From Arctopsyche grandis (taxonomy: Eukaryota > Arthropoda > Insecta > Trichoptera > Hydropsychidae), in the NCBI RefSeq assembly GCF_051622035.1, contig NC_135356.1, positions 32,036,109 through 32,100,108 on the forward strand: DNA of 64,000 nt, written 5' to 3'. Each line of letters begins with the position of its first letter. Within the stretch, counting starts at the first letter, position 1. The position numbers and the translations under genes are program-made. The notes beneath the pieces are model-generated. The model was not told the DNA's origin, made no database searches, and saw only the letters and a list, made by a program, of their open reading frames with translations. This document shows positions 54,952 through 64,000 of this stretch, piece by piece.

Positions 54952-55584
54952 AGCCCACTTTTCACAGTCGTTCTATCGCGCGTTCTCAGGAGCGTACAGG
55001 ATTGCGTGCGGGTAAGCCTGTGCGCGATACTGTTTTCGCAGTTGTGAACACTAACGTTCTTTCGCGCGCGATTACTCCTACCACTTTTTGTTAAAACGGA
55101 AAGAGCGAACGTGTAAAGGCTAATCGTGCGTGATAGACCGCGCGAAACGAGTGTGTGCGATACGCACAGTTTTACTGAAGTAACGCAGTTTTATAGTAAT
55201 GTTGCGGTGAAAAATGGATAGAAGAAATATCATGACTCAAGTTATGATGTTCGTTGGTGTTGATTTGATCAAAAAGTATAAAAATATATTTTTATAAGCT
55301 TCCTCTTTCAGATTTTTGTTTTTATATTCCTCCGAGTTAATTTTCCAGTGGCACGGAAAAGACTGGTACATTAAAAGCAATTCCACAATCAATTCTTTAC
55401 TCCACGTGCGTAAGTCCGCCATCTTGTAACAAAAGCGCGCCCGAAAGAATTGTCTGTGTAATGACAACGTCAAGCCACACGATTGCGCGCAGGACTGCTG
55501 AGTTTATCCCTTCCCGGTCCAAGATCTTTACACGCGCACGATTAGCTGTTTCACGCGCGATAGAACGACTGTGTAAAGGGGGCT
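54952..55584. mobile_element. TIR element containing a MADF-domain ORF
   Basis: Ends AGCCCACTTTTCACAGTCGT and the complement of ACGACTGTGTAAAGGGGGCT, continuing into TCTATCGCGCG; about 30-bp TIRs with a few mismatches. TA lies at both borders, which could be a 2-bp TSD. The interior is rich in GCGCG words and includes one small ORF on the minus strand. Confidence 0.65.
55237..55422 (-). CDS. short MADF-domain protein inside a TIR element
   Basis: From the Met at 55422 it reads MADLRTWSKELIVELLLMYQ and SFPCHWKINSEEYKNKNLKE, then EAYKNIF, and stops after about 61 codons. The W-x-KELI...L...YxSxPCLWxxxSxEYxNxxxxxEAY pattern is the first two-thirds of a MADF (Myb/SANT-like) DNA-binding domain. 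The last helix is missing. MADF/Myb-like proteins are known as partners of Harbinger-type transposases; whether this is a captured or an element-borne piece is not decided. Confidence 0.65.
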   Translation of the reverse strand: MADLRTWSKELIVELLLMYQSFPCHWKINSEEYKNKNLKEEAYKNIFLYFLIKSTPTNIIT

Positions 55585-55617
55585 ATTATTGTATGTAGCT
55601 TTATTAAAATAAATCTT

Positions 55618-56420
55618 TATTGGCTACGTTCACACTACCGATATCTACACCCGATATTTTCGAATTTTCCATATCCAGTAATATTTTCGAAGTGAGAAAA
55701 TAAATCTAAGCAATATTCCATCGTCTTTAAGCTATAAATAATTAAATTTAAAATCAAATAAATTTTTGGACTAGGGTAAACAAACTTTTTTTATGCGACA
55801 AAATTAGATGAAATTTTATTAGGGTAGCCAACCTTTTTTATATACAAATTTTTTTCAAGTTAGAAATGAAATTTAAAAATAATCTCATCGTTTTTATGCT
55901 ATGATGACAAAATTTAAAATAAAATAATTTTTTGGACTAGATTTAACCAGACTTTTCATACAAACAAATTTTTTAAGAGAAAAAAATCAAAAATTATTTC
56001 CTTCTTTATGTCATAAATTATTGCAAAATTAAAAATATGATAATTTTTTGACTAAGGCCACCAATCTGTTTATACAACAAAAGTTTTAAATTTCGCAATC
56101 ATTTATATCATAAAGATGATGGGAATATTTAAGATGTTATCTCACTTTAAAAAAAATATTGTATAAAAAGACTGGTAACACGAGTCAAAAAAATTATTTG
56201 ATTTTATATTTTTCAATAATTTATATCATAAAGATGATGGGAATTTTTTTCACAAAAAAAATAATTTTATTGTATAAAAAGGCTGGATACCCTAGGCAAA
56301 AAATCTATTTTATTTTAAATTTAGCGATAATTTATAACATAGGATATAATTTTAGATTTTTTCTCTTTAAAAAGTCTGTTGTATAAAAAGGCTGGTTACC
56401 CTAGTCAAAAATTATAGTAT
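55618..56420. other. half MITE followed by AT-rich direct repeats
   Basis: 55618-55680 is half of the ATT-type MITE. 55740-56410 has several imperfect copies, about 75-130 bp apart, of a motif containing TTGTATAAAAAGRCTGG and TAGTCAAAAA or their degraded forms. No gene. Confidence 0.5.
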
Positions 56421-57115
56421 TTTTGCTGATACCAAACAGAGTCTCGAAAGAACGCGGTCATTTCCTGAAACTGAAGCTGTACTTCCCGCCGATTCTGAAC
56501 TGCTGATAAAATTTGCTGAAGTTGTATCCAAATATCATCAGGTATCTTCGAAAGTCCAAAGATTGTTAAACTTAATTATGTGTTTTAGTTTGACTTTGGC
56601 TTTGTACTCATTTGATTGATGTTTCTATTTCAGATCGTTGCTGATACCAAACCGAGTCTCGAAAGAACGCGGTCATTTCCTGAAAATGAAGCTTTACTTG
56701 CAGCCGATCCAGAACAGCTGCTCAGGTATCTTCGAAAATCCAGAGATTGTTAAACTTATCTACAATGTGTTTTAGTTTGGCTTTTTCTTTGAACTCATTT
56801 GATTGATGTTTCTATTTCAGATCGTTTGCTGATAAAAAAACGGAGACTGGAAAAAATGGGGTATTTTCCTGAAAATGAAGCTGTGTGCTTCTAGCCGATC
56901 CTGAACTGCTGATAAAATTTGCTGAAGTTATATCTAAATATCATCAGGTATTTTCGAAAATCGAGAGATTGATAAACTTTGCTATGTGTTTTAGTTTGGC
57001 TTTTTCTTTGTACTCATTTGATTGACGTTTCTATTTCAGATCATTGCTGATAACAGACGGAGACTGGAAAAAAGGCGGTCTTTTCCTGAAAATTAACCCG
57101 TACTGCCAGCCGATC
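56421..57115 (+). pseudogene. four tandem copies of a small exon, decayed
   Basis: Units start near 56425, 56640, 56828 and 57046 (spacing 215, 188, 218 bp). Copies 2-4 have acceptor TTTCTATTTCAG; copies 1-3 have donor GTATCTTCG/GTATTTTCG. Copy 1 encodes FADTKQSLERTRSFPETEAV then LLIKFAEVVSKYHQ; copy 2 IVADTKPSLERTRSFPENEA with a shorter end; copy 3 has a frameshift; copy 4 reads IIADNRRRLEKRRSFPEN and a stop. The spliced order suggests a repeat protein built by exon duplication, now partly broken. Family not recognised. Confidence 0.6.
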
Positions 57116-57864
57116 CAGAACTGCTGATGCATTGTCGCTCGTGATGAGGTTTGTACCATCGCTGTATGTACATATGTACGTCAAGAAACGACACACGTCC
57201 ATCATCGTCATCGTTTCATCGGATTCTCCAGTGGATTCGCTGGATTTTTCTTTTATAATTTAGAATTTGGTATCTGCGAGGCGCCGCACCTATGTACTCT
57301 CAAGCGTGATTTATGTATTTTTATTAAATTGGGGATTTTTTGAAAACAAACATCCTACCTATTTTGTGTAAATGTCAAACGACTTTGAAGGAAGAAAATG
57401 TCTAGGAAGAAAAATTGTTATTATAGATTATAACCGTTTGGAACACTTCCTGGAAACTCGGCATGACATTCACATCTACATAGTATCATGCCGAGCCACA
57501 AATGGAACTTTTTCATCATCATCATTTCCAGACTCTATGGGAAATTCACTGTAGTATGAATGTATCTCATTTTTAACATTTGGCATCTGCGAGGCGCCGC
57601 ACCCATTCACGTGTGGTCTATTTTATTTTCAAAGTTTTTGTGATTAATTTGTACAAAGAAATTTACAGTTACCTGCATATTAGTAAATCGATTCGTATGT
57701 CGTGAGACGCCAATACGACCAATTATATTTAAATATTGGTCTATTATTAGTATAAATAAATAAATCTAATGTGTGAATTCACATAGTGGGATTCGAAATT
57801 ATTAAAAGCCATTGACGTGATCATTCACATGTGCACATGTAGGTATATATGTATATGTATGTAG
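57116..57864. other. spacer with a 25-bp direct repeat
   Basis: TATCTGCGAGGCGCCGCACC at about 57270 recurs as CATCTGCGAGGCGCCGCACC at about 57581. No convincing frame otherwise. Confidence 0.45.
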
Positions 57865-58050
57865 GTTCAATTTCCAAAGTGGACTATCCTCATCTCTGGC
57901 ACCGTTAGTTTGACGATGCTCGCCAGTCTCATCTTCAATGGGGTGATTTTGATATTTGTTCATCCATTGAATAAGAGCGTAATCGGTTATTTCACATCCA
58001 CCTTTTCAGACGTGAGCATTGGGACCGCTTACGAACAGCTCATTATAAAT
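57865..58050 (+). CDS. candidate exon coding a membrane segment
   Basis: A 186-nt exon, phase 0 at both ends, between an acceptor ATGTATGTAG and donor GTATGT. It encodes 62 residues without a stop, including WTILISGTVSLTMLASLIFN then GVILIFVH, a clear hydrophobic helix, then a polar part ending SIGTAYEQLIIN. It looks like one exon of a membrane protein whose neighbours are outside or lost. Family not recognised. Confidence 0.45.
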
Positions 58051-58204
58051 GTATGTAATATTGAAACGTGTCATTGGGTCTTTGGTACTTTTAATGTACT
58101 ACATATCTTAATATGGTTGTCACCTTTCATTCGCGCTTGTAACCGAATACTTTTTCACCTAGATTGCTCGTCACATATTGCCATTGTCAGCGATTTTCGA
58201 AAAT

Positions 58205-59700
58205 GATACTTTGCAAGACTAAAATATCTGCAAATTGTGGCATTTGAAATACTTTTTCTATCCTCTCGACAGTATCTTATCGCGCATTGTCATTTTTAAG
58301 GAATTTTTGACTCGGCAGGAGTACCAGTCTAGAAACCATCCATACTGCGTAGTTGTGTGTATGTCCATTACAAAGGCGAGTGTCTAAACACACATCAGCT
58401 AATTGCCCTCGTCGCACATGTTCTTTTTTCGCTCGTACATTGGCGGAAAATATGATTCGTCCTTCTGGATCAATTTTAATATTCGCTTCGTAGGCAGCAG
58501 GATATTTTAACAGCCACAGTACTGAATTTGGAACATTTTTAAAATGTTCTCCCACATACTCAGCGTTTTTACTCGATCTTATAAAAGCTGATTAAACTTA
58601 CAGTAAACTATGGCATCATTTGGCAATGAGTATTGTTGTCGAGTATTTATTACGATACTTTGAGGAACCTCTTCACCGGTTGCTATTTAGGTCTGAAGCT
58701 TTTCCAACCCATGCCTCATATGGTTCTCTGACAGGTCTTTAGTAAGAAGTATCGTCCTGGCCATAGATATAGAAGAACTTATTATAGAATAACTTATGTT
58801 ATTCTATATACATATATCTATGTATGGTCCTGGCACTTTCTACGATGGTTCAGTTGTCACGCTCCGCTCTGCAATTACATATGTACATATGTTCCGCCTT
58901 TGTTCTTGTCGGAAAGCTCTCCTTTCTAAATGTTTTGCCCCATGGGTATTAAAAGTACGTCGCTATTTTTGCTAGCCTCTGGATTGTAGGGAGTAGCATT
59001 TAAATCCCAAAGTGATGGAGTTGCGGTGGCCACCTTTATTACTTTAATTACTTTTTATTTATTCTCTATTGACACCATTACTCCATCTTTGATTGTGATA
59101 TAATTTATCATTAATAGTCTAGGTAATTTTTTTTTGCCGGCACATTAACATGTCTAATCGAATCGACGGCACGAGAGACAACCTTCAAATCACAAACTAG
59201 AACGCGTTGAATCATTCATCGAAAGATGTCGATTATATACCGAACATGGGGACGGTATACATATGTATAATCGGCCTCAACTAATCTTCTCGCAATACTT
59301 GGTTCGAATATATTTGACGGCTCAATGTAACAATCGTCATAAACGTCGTCATCGTCTATGCAATTTCTATTACTGCACACAGAGACGATCTAGATCATCG
59401 TAAATATTTTGGTCGGAAATTCTGATGTTGCGTGTTTCAACACGAAAGTCTTTTTGACGTATTATTCTCTAAACCGCCGTTTTAAAATTCGCTGAAATTT
59501 ACATGTTGCATTCCGCTAGGTATGGAAAAATTCTTTAAATTGCACACGTGAGTTTTACTATATTATATTTTTTGCATACGCGATATTATAATAGTTGGAC
59601 TAGGGACGCCTGCAAAATCAGTTTGTTGGTGATTTTGTGTAATTAGTTCTTTTTTACAACTTATCCGATTGCAAATAGCGGTGGCTGGGGCGAATTATTG
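58205..59700. repeat. 1.5-kb segmental duplication, copy 1 (partner 61660-63122)
   Basis: From ACTTTGCAAGAC to AATAGCGGTGGCT the two copies are near-identical over most of their length, for example CAAACTAGAACGCGTTGAAT and CGGCTCAATGTAACAATCGT. Copy 1 has about 70 bp near 59480-59550 absent from copy 2. Each carries an OGT pseudogene piece at its left end. Confidence 0.9.
58358..58613 (-). pseudogene. Ogt: O-GlcNAc transferase (OGT) catalytic-domain fragment, copy 1
   Basis: Reads IVYCKFNQL, a frameshift, then MWENILK, another shift, [40 protein letters not shown] and [15 protein letters not shown]. This follows the OGT catalytic region in order ([71 protein letters not shown]). Lys of KEEHVRR and the CNGHT loop lie near the UDP-GlcNAc site. 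About 20 bp are lost where VAQQLGRP should be, and after CNGHT the sequence diverges. Not functional. Confidence 0.9.
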
Positions 59701-60373
59701 AATGTTCAGCTTTGAATCTGTGCAAGAAAGTTTGCTCACTTTTGGAATGTAAATCATTACGACTGATCGCATGTTTTGGCAAATTTAAAAATACTCGTCT
59801 TGGATATTTTTACTTTAAGGCATTAAGGTCAATTATATCTTTGTCTGTAATTTTTTTCTGTTTTCCGATACATATTGTTAAATTATATGCTCGGAATAAC
59901 GCTATAAATAATAACATTTTCGGTATCGCGAACTCCTTACAATGTGTCTCAAGAAATAAGAAAATGTTTACTATAAAGTGTTGTTTTTTTAATATGTACA
60001 TTGATAATGTGATTTTGGTACATTTTTCAGTACGATATACATGTGAATTTATATGAATAAACAATGATGACACGACAGGTTTTCTAATTAGTGTATGGAA
60101 AAAATATATAATTTGTCTTTCCACAACAACTCATTCCCGAGCCGATGGTTGACTCTTCGTTTGTATCTCCAGGGAGCGATGATTGGGTATCTGATAAGCT
60201 CAAGATCGAATTGCAAAAAAAAAAACAAACTTTATCTATTGTTACTATGTACGTACATAGATAAATTAACTACACTAAACAAAAAATCACACTATCTTCT
60301 GATTCCAATTTGTCATATTCAAATCAGAATATCATTCACATGAAGAATAAAACTGCCCTGCAGATATCAGGCG
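59701..60373. other. spacer with no supported gene
   Basis: A frame of 114 codons on the plus strand (59712-60056) overlaps an equally long one on the minus strand and has AT-driven composition. I do not call it. Confidence 0.3.
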
Positions 60374-60586
60374 CTATTCTGTAGATATTCTATTCGCCAT
60401 TACCACTTTGTGTTTGTTGTTGAAAAAGCATTCCTTTTCATCGGGACTGTAGCTTTCTTCGTCCCCAACTTCGGGATTGTCACTTATAGGGAATTCGCTT
60501 ATGTGTTGCTCATGGTGAGGCTCAAAGTCGGTAGCCAGCCTTGTGTTGGTCGTGCTGGTAGAATGCATACCTTTCGACGGCACCAT
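60374..60586 (-). other. possible host exon, not recognised
   Basis: The minus frame encodes an acidic, polar stretch (DNPEVGDEESYSPDEKECFF) of the kind seen in unstructured protein regions, with biased codons, but no splice-supported ends or known motif. Confidence 0.25.
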
Positions 60587-60840
60587 CGAGTAGATATCCC
60601 TTTACTGGATTTTTACTCGACGATTGATTCTTCGTCGTAAAATATATCGGTAAAAATACATTGGTAAGTTTTCTTGTCGAGAATCCGAAATGTGACTAGT
60701 TACTTTTCTTGTAACGAGTCACAAAAAAAATAATTTCTCATTAAATATGAGCAATATAATAAAAACAAATACTTTAAAGTCTTTGTTTTTATTATTTAAT
60801 ATAGTATTTAATACATGTACTATATGAAACACTAATGTTT

Positions 60841-61118
60841 GTGTCTTCGTCGCTACGTGGTCAACCGTTGTTTGAGTGGTCGGTCGTTGGGTGGGAATAA
60901 CACGTTCGATTTATTTTTTTTTCGATTCAAAGGATTCAAATTCCCTGCAGGGAGTGCAGCCAGATGGGGCTCCACCGGGGGCGCAGCCCCCATGGGACCC
61001 CGCCGAAGGGGGCGCAGCCCACATGGGGCCAATATCAGGGGCGTCGCAAGGGGCGCAACCTACGGGGCCTCTGTCGGGGGCGCAGCCCCTAATAAAATAA
61101 ATAAACATATTTTTTTAT
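60841..61118 (+). mobile_element. Helitron-like 5' part with GC-rich repeat
   Basis: GTCTTCGTCGCTACGTGGTC and AACACGTTCGATT, then a T-run and CGATTCAAAGGATTC, resemble 41150-41255. It leads into GGGGGCGCAGCCCC units (60970-61090) like the 41.3-kb array but only about 130 bp long. It ends in AATAAAATAAATAAACAT next to the broken GID4 exon. Confidence 0.6.
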
Positions 61119-61136
61119 ATATCCTTTAATGGTATA

Positions 61137-61321
61137 TTAATAATATCCTTTAATGGTAACTGCCGACTTTTGAAAACATATGTAATAAAATCGTGCAAAC
61201 GAAGCACCATTTATATCCTTAATTGTGTGATCGGGTACCAGAAAATGTCCCTTCCATCGCATGAAAACGAAATCGGTCGAAGCCAACGCGTCATAGTTGA
61301 ACGTGTCCGAGTTTGAAGGTT
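61137..61321 (-). pseudogene. Gid4: GID4 exon fragment
   Basis: After an acceptor TATGCAG it encodes [40 protein letters not shown] and [18 protein letters not shown], then a stop. This matches GID4 (C17orf39), the substrate receptor of the CTLH/GID ubiquitin ligase that binds N-terminal proline degrons; the family reads [20 protein letters not shown] then [20 protein letters not shown]. The family continues GYYYHRSSEWYQSLNL, but here the frame is cut by the junction at about 61137. ATATCCTTTAATGGTA occurs on both sides of the junction (about 61120 and 61144). Confidence 0.88.
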
Positions 61322-61659
61322 CTGCATACATACTTTAAAAGTCTAATTTTCTTTATTTATGTATTTATGTATACAGAGCATTCCATTTTTTGCAAGACAT
61401 GGCTAGCATCGGCGACACCGGAGTCAGGACTCGACATTTGAGACCTTTTCTCTCTTAATATTCTTTTGATGCATGTAGCACGCTGATCTAAATTACTTTA
61501 CATCTAAATTAAAAATATTTAAAAAAAATCGTATTCAAGCTGCGACCTATCATGACGTCTTCGTACATCACGTTGTAGTCTCTTCTGGATGTAACTTTTT
61601 CCTGAATTTTCTGCGTCGTACTGCCAAAACTAAACCGCTGACAACTAGACGTATGAAAA

Positions 61660-63122
61660 GTGTTACTTTGCAAGACAAAAAATATCTGCAAATTGTGGCA
61701 TTCGAAATCCTTTTTCTATCCGCTCGACGGTATCTTATCGCGCATTGTCATTTTTAAGGAATCTTTGACTCGACAGTTGTACCAGTCTAGAGACCATCCA
61801 TACTGCGTAGTTGTGTGTATGTCCATTACAAAGGCGAGTGTCTAAACACACATCAGCTAACTGTGCTCGTCGCACATGTTCTTTTTTCGCTGTTACATTG
61901 GTGGAAAATATGATTCGTCCTTCTGGACGTCCTAATTGTTGGGCTACCAATTTTAATATTTGCTTCACCAGCAGCAGGAATTTTTAAAAGCCACAGACAC
62001 ACAACTACGGAACATTTTTCAAAATGTTCTCCCACATACTCGGCGTTATTGGCTCGATCTTATAAAGCTGATTAAACTTACAGTAAACTATGGCATCATT
62101 TGGCAATTAGTATTGTTGTCGAGTTGTTATTACGACACTTTGGGGAACCTCTTCACCGGTTGCTATTTAGGTCTGAAGCTTTTCCAACCCATGCCTCATA
62201 TGGTTCTCTGACAGGTCTTTAGTAAGAAGTATCGTCCTGGCCATAGATATAGAAGAACTTATTATAGAATAACTTATGTTATTCTATATACATATATCTA
62301 TGTATGGTCCTGGCACTTTCTACGATGGTTCGGTTGTCACGCTCCGCTCTGCAATTACATATGTACATATGTATGTTCCGCCTTTGTTCTTGTCGGAAAG
62401 CTCTCCTTTCTAAATGTTTTGCCCCATGGGTATTAAAAGTACGTCGCTATTTTTGCTAGCCTCTGGATTGTAGGGAGTAGCATTTAAATCCCAAAGTGAT
62501 GGAGTTGCGGTGGCCACCTTTATTACTTTAATTACTTTTTATTTATTCTCTATTGACACCATTACTCCATCTTTGATTGTGATATAATTTATCATTAATA
62601 GTCTAGGTAATTTTTTTTTGCCGACACATTAACATGTCTAATCGAATCGACGGCACGAGAGACAACCTTCAAATCACAAACTAGAACGCGTTGAATCATT
62701 CATCGAAAGATGTAGATTATATACCGAACATGGGGACGGTATACATATGTATAATCGGCTTCAACTAATCTTCTCGCAATACTCGGTTCGAATATATTTG
62801 ACGGCTCAATGTAACAATCGTCATAAACGTCGTCATCGTCTATGCAATTTCTATTACTGCACAGAGATAGACGACCTAGATCATCGTTAATATTTTGGTC
62901 GGAAAGTTTAATGTTGCGTGTTTCAACACGAAAGTCATTTTGACGAATTATTCTCTAAACTATAGTGAGTTTTACTATATTATACAAATATTTTGCATAC
63001 GCGATATTATAATAGTTGGACTAGGGTCGCCTGCAAAATCAGTTTGTTGGTGATTTTGTGTGATTGGTTCTTTTTTACAACTTATCCGACTGCAAATAGC
63101 GGTGGCTTGTGCGAATTATGAA
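61660..63122. repeat. 1.5-kb segmental duplication, copy 2
   Basis: Partner of 58205-59700 in the same orientation, 3.45 kb away; flanks differ (CTGACAACTAGACGTATG before, ACGGTGATTTTGTTACTG after). Confidence 0.9.
61818..62093 (-). pseudogene. Ogt: O-GlcNAc transferase (OGT) catalytic-domain fragment, copy 2
   Basis: Keeps [20 protein letters not shown] and NILKNVP in one frame, then a stop, a shifted LWLLKIPAAGEANI, and after another indel [38 protein letters not shown] and TRLCNGHT. It is better preserved than copy 1 in the first part and retains the QQLGRP segment that copy 1 has lost. The two copies therefore decayed separately after duplication, although the divergent end after CNGHT is shared. 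Confidence 0.9.
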
Positions 63123-63377
63123 ACGGTGATTTTGTTACTGAAAAAATGTATGTGAATAAACTTTGCACACAACTATATAAAATTAAAATAAATGTTTCTT
63201 TTTAATTTTTTTTTATATCGTTTACATAGAATTCATTATCTTTGCGATCATCACATGCATAGGATTTTCATTAACTTTTATCCATTGAATAATTAGTTCC
63301 ATAATAAAGAAAATCAGTCACAACAAATTTGAACGTGACCAAATTTATATTTGACATATCATGAAATAGTCGAATTT
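63123..63377. other. AT-rich spacer
   Basis: No supported frame between the duplication and the last gene. Confidence 0.35.
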
Positions 63378-64000
63378 CTAGTTGGTTCGGTTGTCGGAAC
63401 GTAGCATAGCAAGACAAGCGATACGACGATCACCACCCAAACACGGTTCAATCAGGTACACAACGATACATGGAGCATTACCCTCTTCATCATCATTTCC
63501 AACACTTTCACTTATACATGATCCGACAGGTGCATTAGCTGGATTGGAATTACCATCTGCTTCTGAATAAGTAATGACAAAATATTTATATTCAATGGAA
63601 CGGTTGTGAAAAAGAGGCTGCATATTTGACAAATCTAAAATTTAAGCTCACCATGATCACTTTGTTGAGCAGTAGGTGTAGGAGGATGATCAGGCGTAGA
63701 AGGAGGTGCCATAGGTGAAGGAGCAGGTCTCTCCGTAGGAGTAGCGGGGGGTGGTGGTCGAGCTCCCCCTGAACCTTCACCATTAAGTAAAGTACGGTCC
63801 AGCAGCACATTACTCAACGCAGGAGCTAATATTCCTCGACATATCTGAATTTCAAAGAATACATATATTATTTATCATAAAATATATCGTAAATTTCTAC
63901 AAAACATGGTGAAATGAAAGTTTACCTGATGGTATAATTTGAGAATTTCCGTTGAAGTATTTTCAGGTAATGCATTGAACCAGTCATCGAGAGGTTCACT
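63378..64000 (-). CDS. Mediator subunit 13-like gene fragment, three exons
   Basis: Exons 64000-63926, 63844-63652 and 63562-63378 on the minus strand join in phase (0, then G|AA): EPLDDWFNALPENTSTEILK, LYHQICRGILAPALSNVLLD, a Pro-rich linker (63790-63655), then GNAPCIVVYLIEPCLGGDRR and IACLAMLR, ending RSDNRTN and a stop. Donors GTAAAC and GTGAGC and acceptors AAATTCAG and TTATTCAG are good. The P.IVVYLIEP...ACLALLR pattern after a Pro/Ser linker resembles the MID region of MED13 (fly skuld), a large subunit of the Mediator kinase module. MED13 proteins continue for hundreds of residues after this point, so the stop would truncate it; either a missed donor or a broken copy. The gene name is not assigned firmly. 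Confidence 0.55.

Noticed and set aside
58721..58765. Short minus-strand peptide beginning MARTILLTKDLSE, reminiscent of a Tc1 transposase start
   Set aside because: Only about 25 codons before a stop, and no downstream homology; it is the same in both copies of the segmental duplication and too short to call.
59712..60124. 114-codon plus and 104-codon minus frames
   Set aside because: They are mutual shadows in AT-rich DNA with no motif; neither can be preferred.

Overview
The window is AT-rich eukaryotic DNA, most likely from an insect. It carries spliced exons of animal genes (TRPML/mucolipin, OGT, GID4, a spermine-oxidase-like enzyme, probably Mediator 13), Jockey- and R1-type LINEs, many hAT elements with 8-bp target-site duplications (TSDs), Helitron-type ends, and recurrent ACATACATATGTATGTA microsatellite motifs. 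I cannot fix the insect order. No bacterial genes, CRISPR array, rRNA or intact tRNA gene was seen.

Region by region. 1-2.3 kb: 3' part of an unidentified multi-exon gene on the minus strand, running off the left edge, with a duplicated upstream exon. 4.6-5.4 kb: non-autonomous hAT element enclosing a palindrome. 7.1-13.9 kb: the most striking structure, an LTR-internal-LTR-internal-LTR tandem retrotransposon (2,774-bp period, copies apparently identical, AAAG TSD). It sits inside a 133-bp hAT MITE that has its own 8-bp TSD, and its LTR contains a degenerate 3' half of tRNA-Trp. 14.2-14.5 kb: first coding exon of a TRPML gene with a 1-nt frameshift. 14.8-15.6 kb: 5'-truncated R1-like LINE. 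16-18.4 kb: spermine-oxidase-like pseudogene, whose 5' half is duplicated at 47.4-48.4 kb next to a truncated hAT transposase. 19.8-21.7 kb: large foldback. 23-36 kb: a nest of hAT-type elements, most with readable TSDs, holding a Jockey-like LINE and Helitron-like pieces. 38.5-45 kb: a nearly intact Jockey-like LINE on the minus strand, split in its endonuclease by a 2.76-kb Helitron-like insertion made of a GC-rich higher-order minisatellite. 45.7-47.4 kb: BED-finger hAT transposase lacking its C-terminus. 49-56 kb: dispersed repeats, MITEs and a TIR element with a small MADF-domain ORF. 56.4-57.1 kb: four decayed tandem exon copies. 57.8-64 kb: host gene pieces (a membrane-segment exon, two copies of an OGT catalytic-domain pseudogene in a 1.5-kb segmental duplication, a GID4 exon broken next to a Helitron-like minisatellite, and a Mediator-13-like three-exon fragment on the right edge).

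The genes do not form a pathway. The window is a transposon-dominated accessory region in which host exons have been duplicated, broken and separated by nested insertions. The TSDs give a relative order of events in several places. Almost everything else that is open in frame is repeat-derived.
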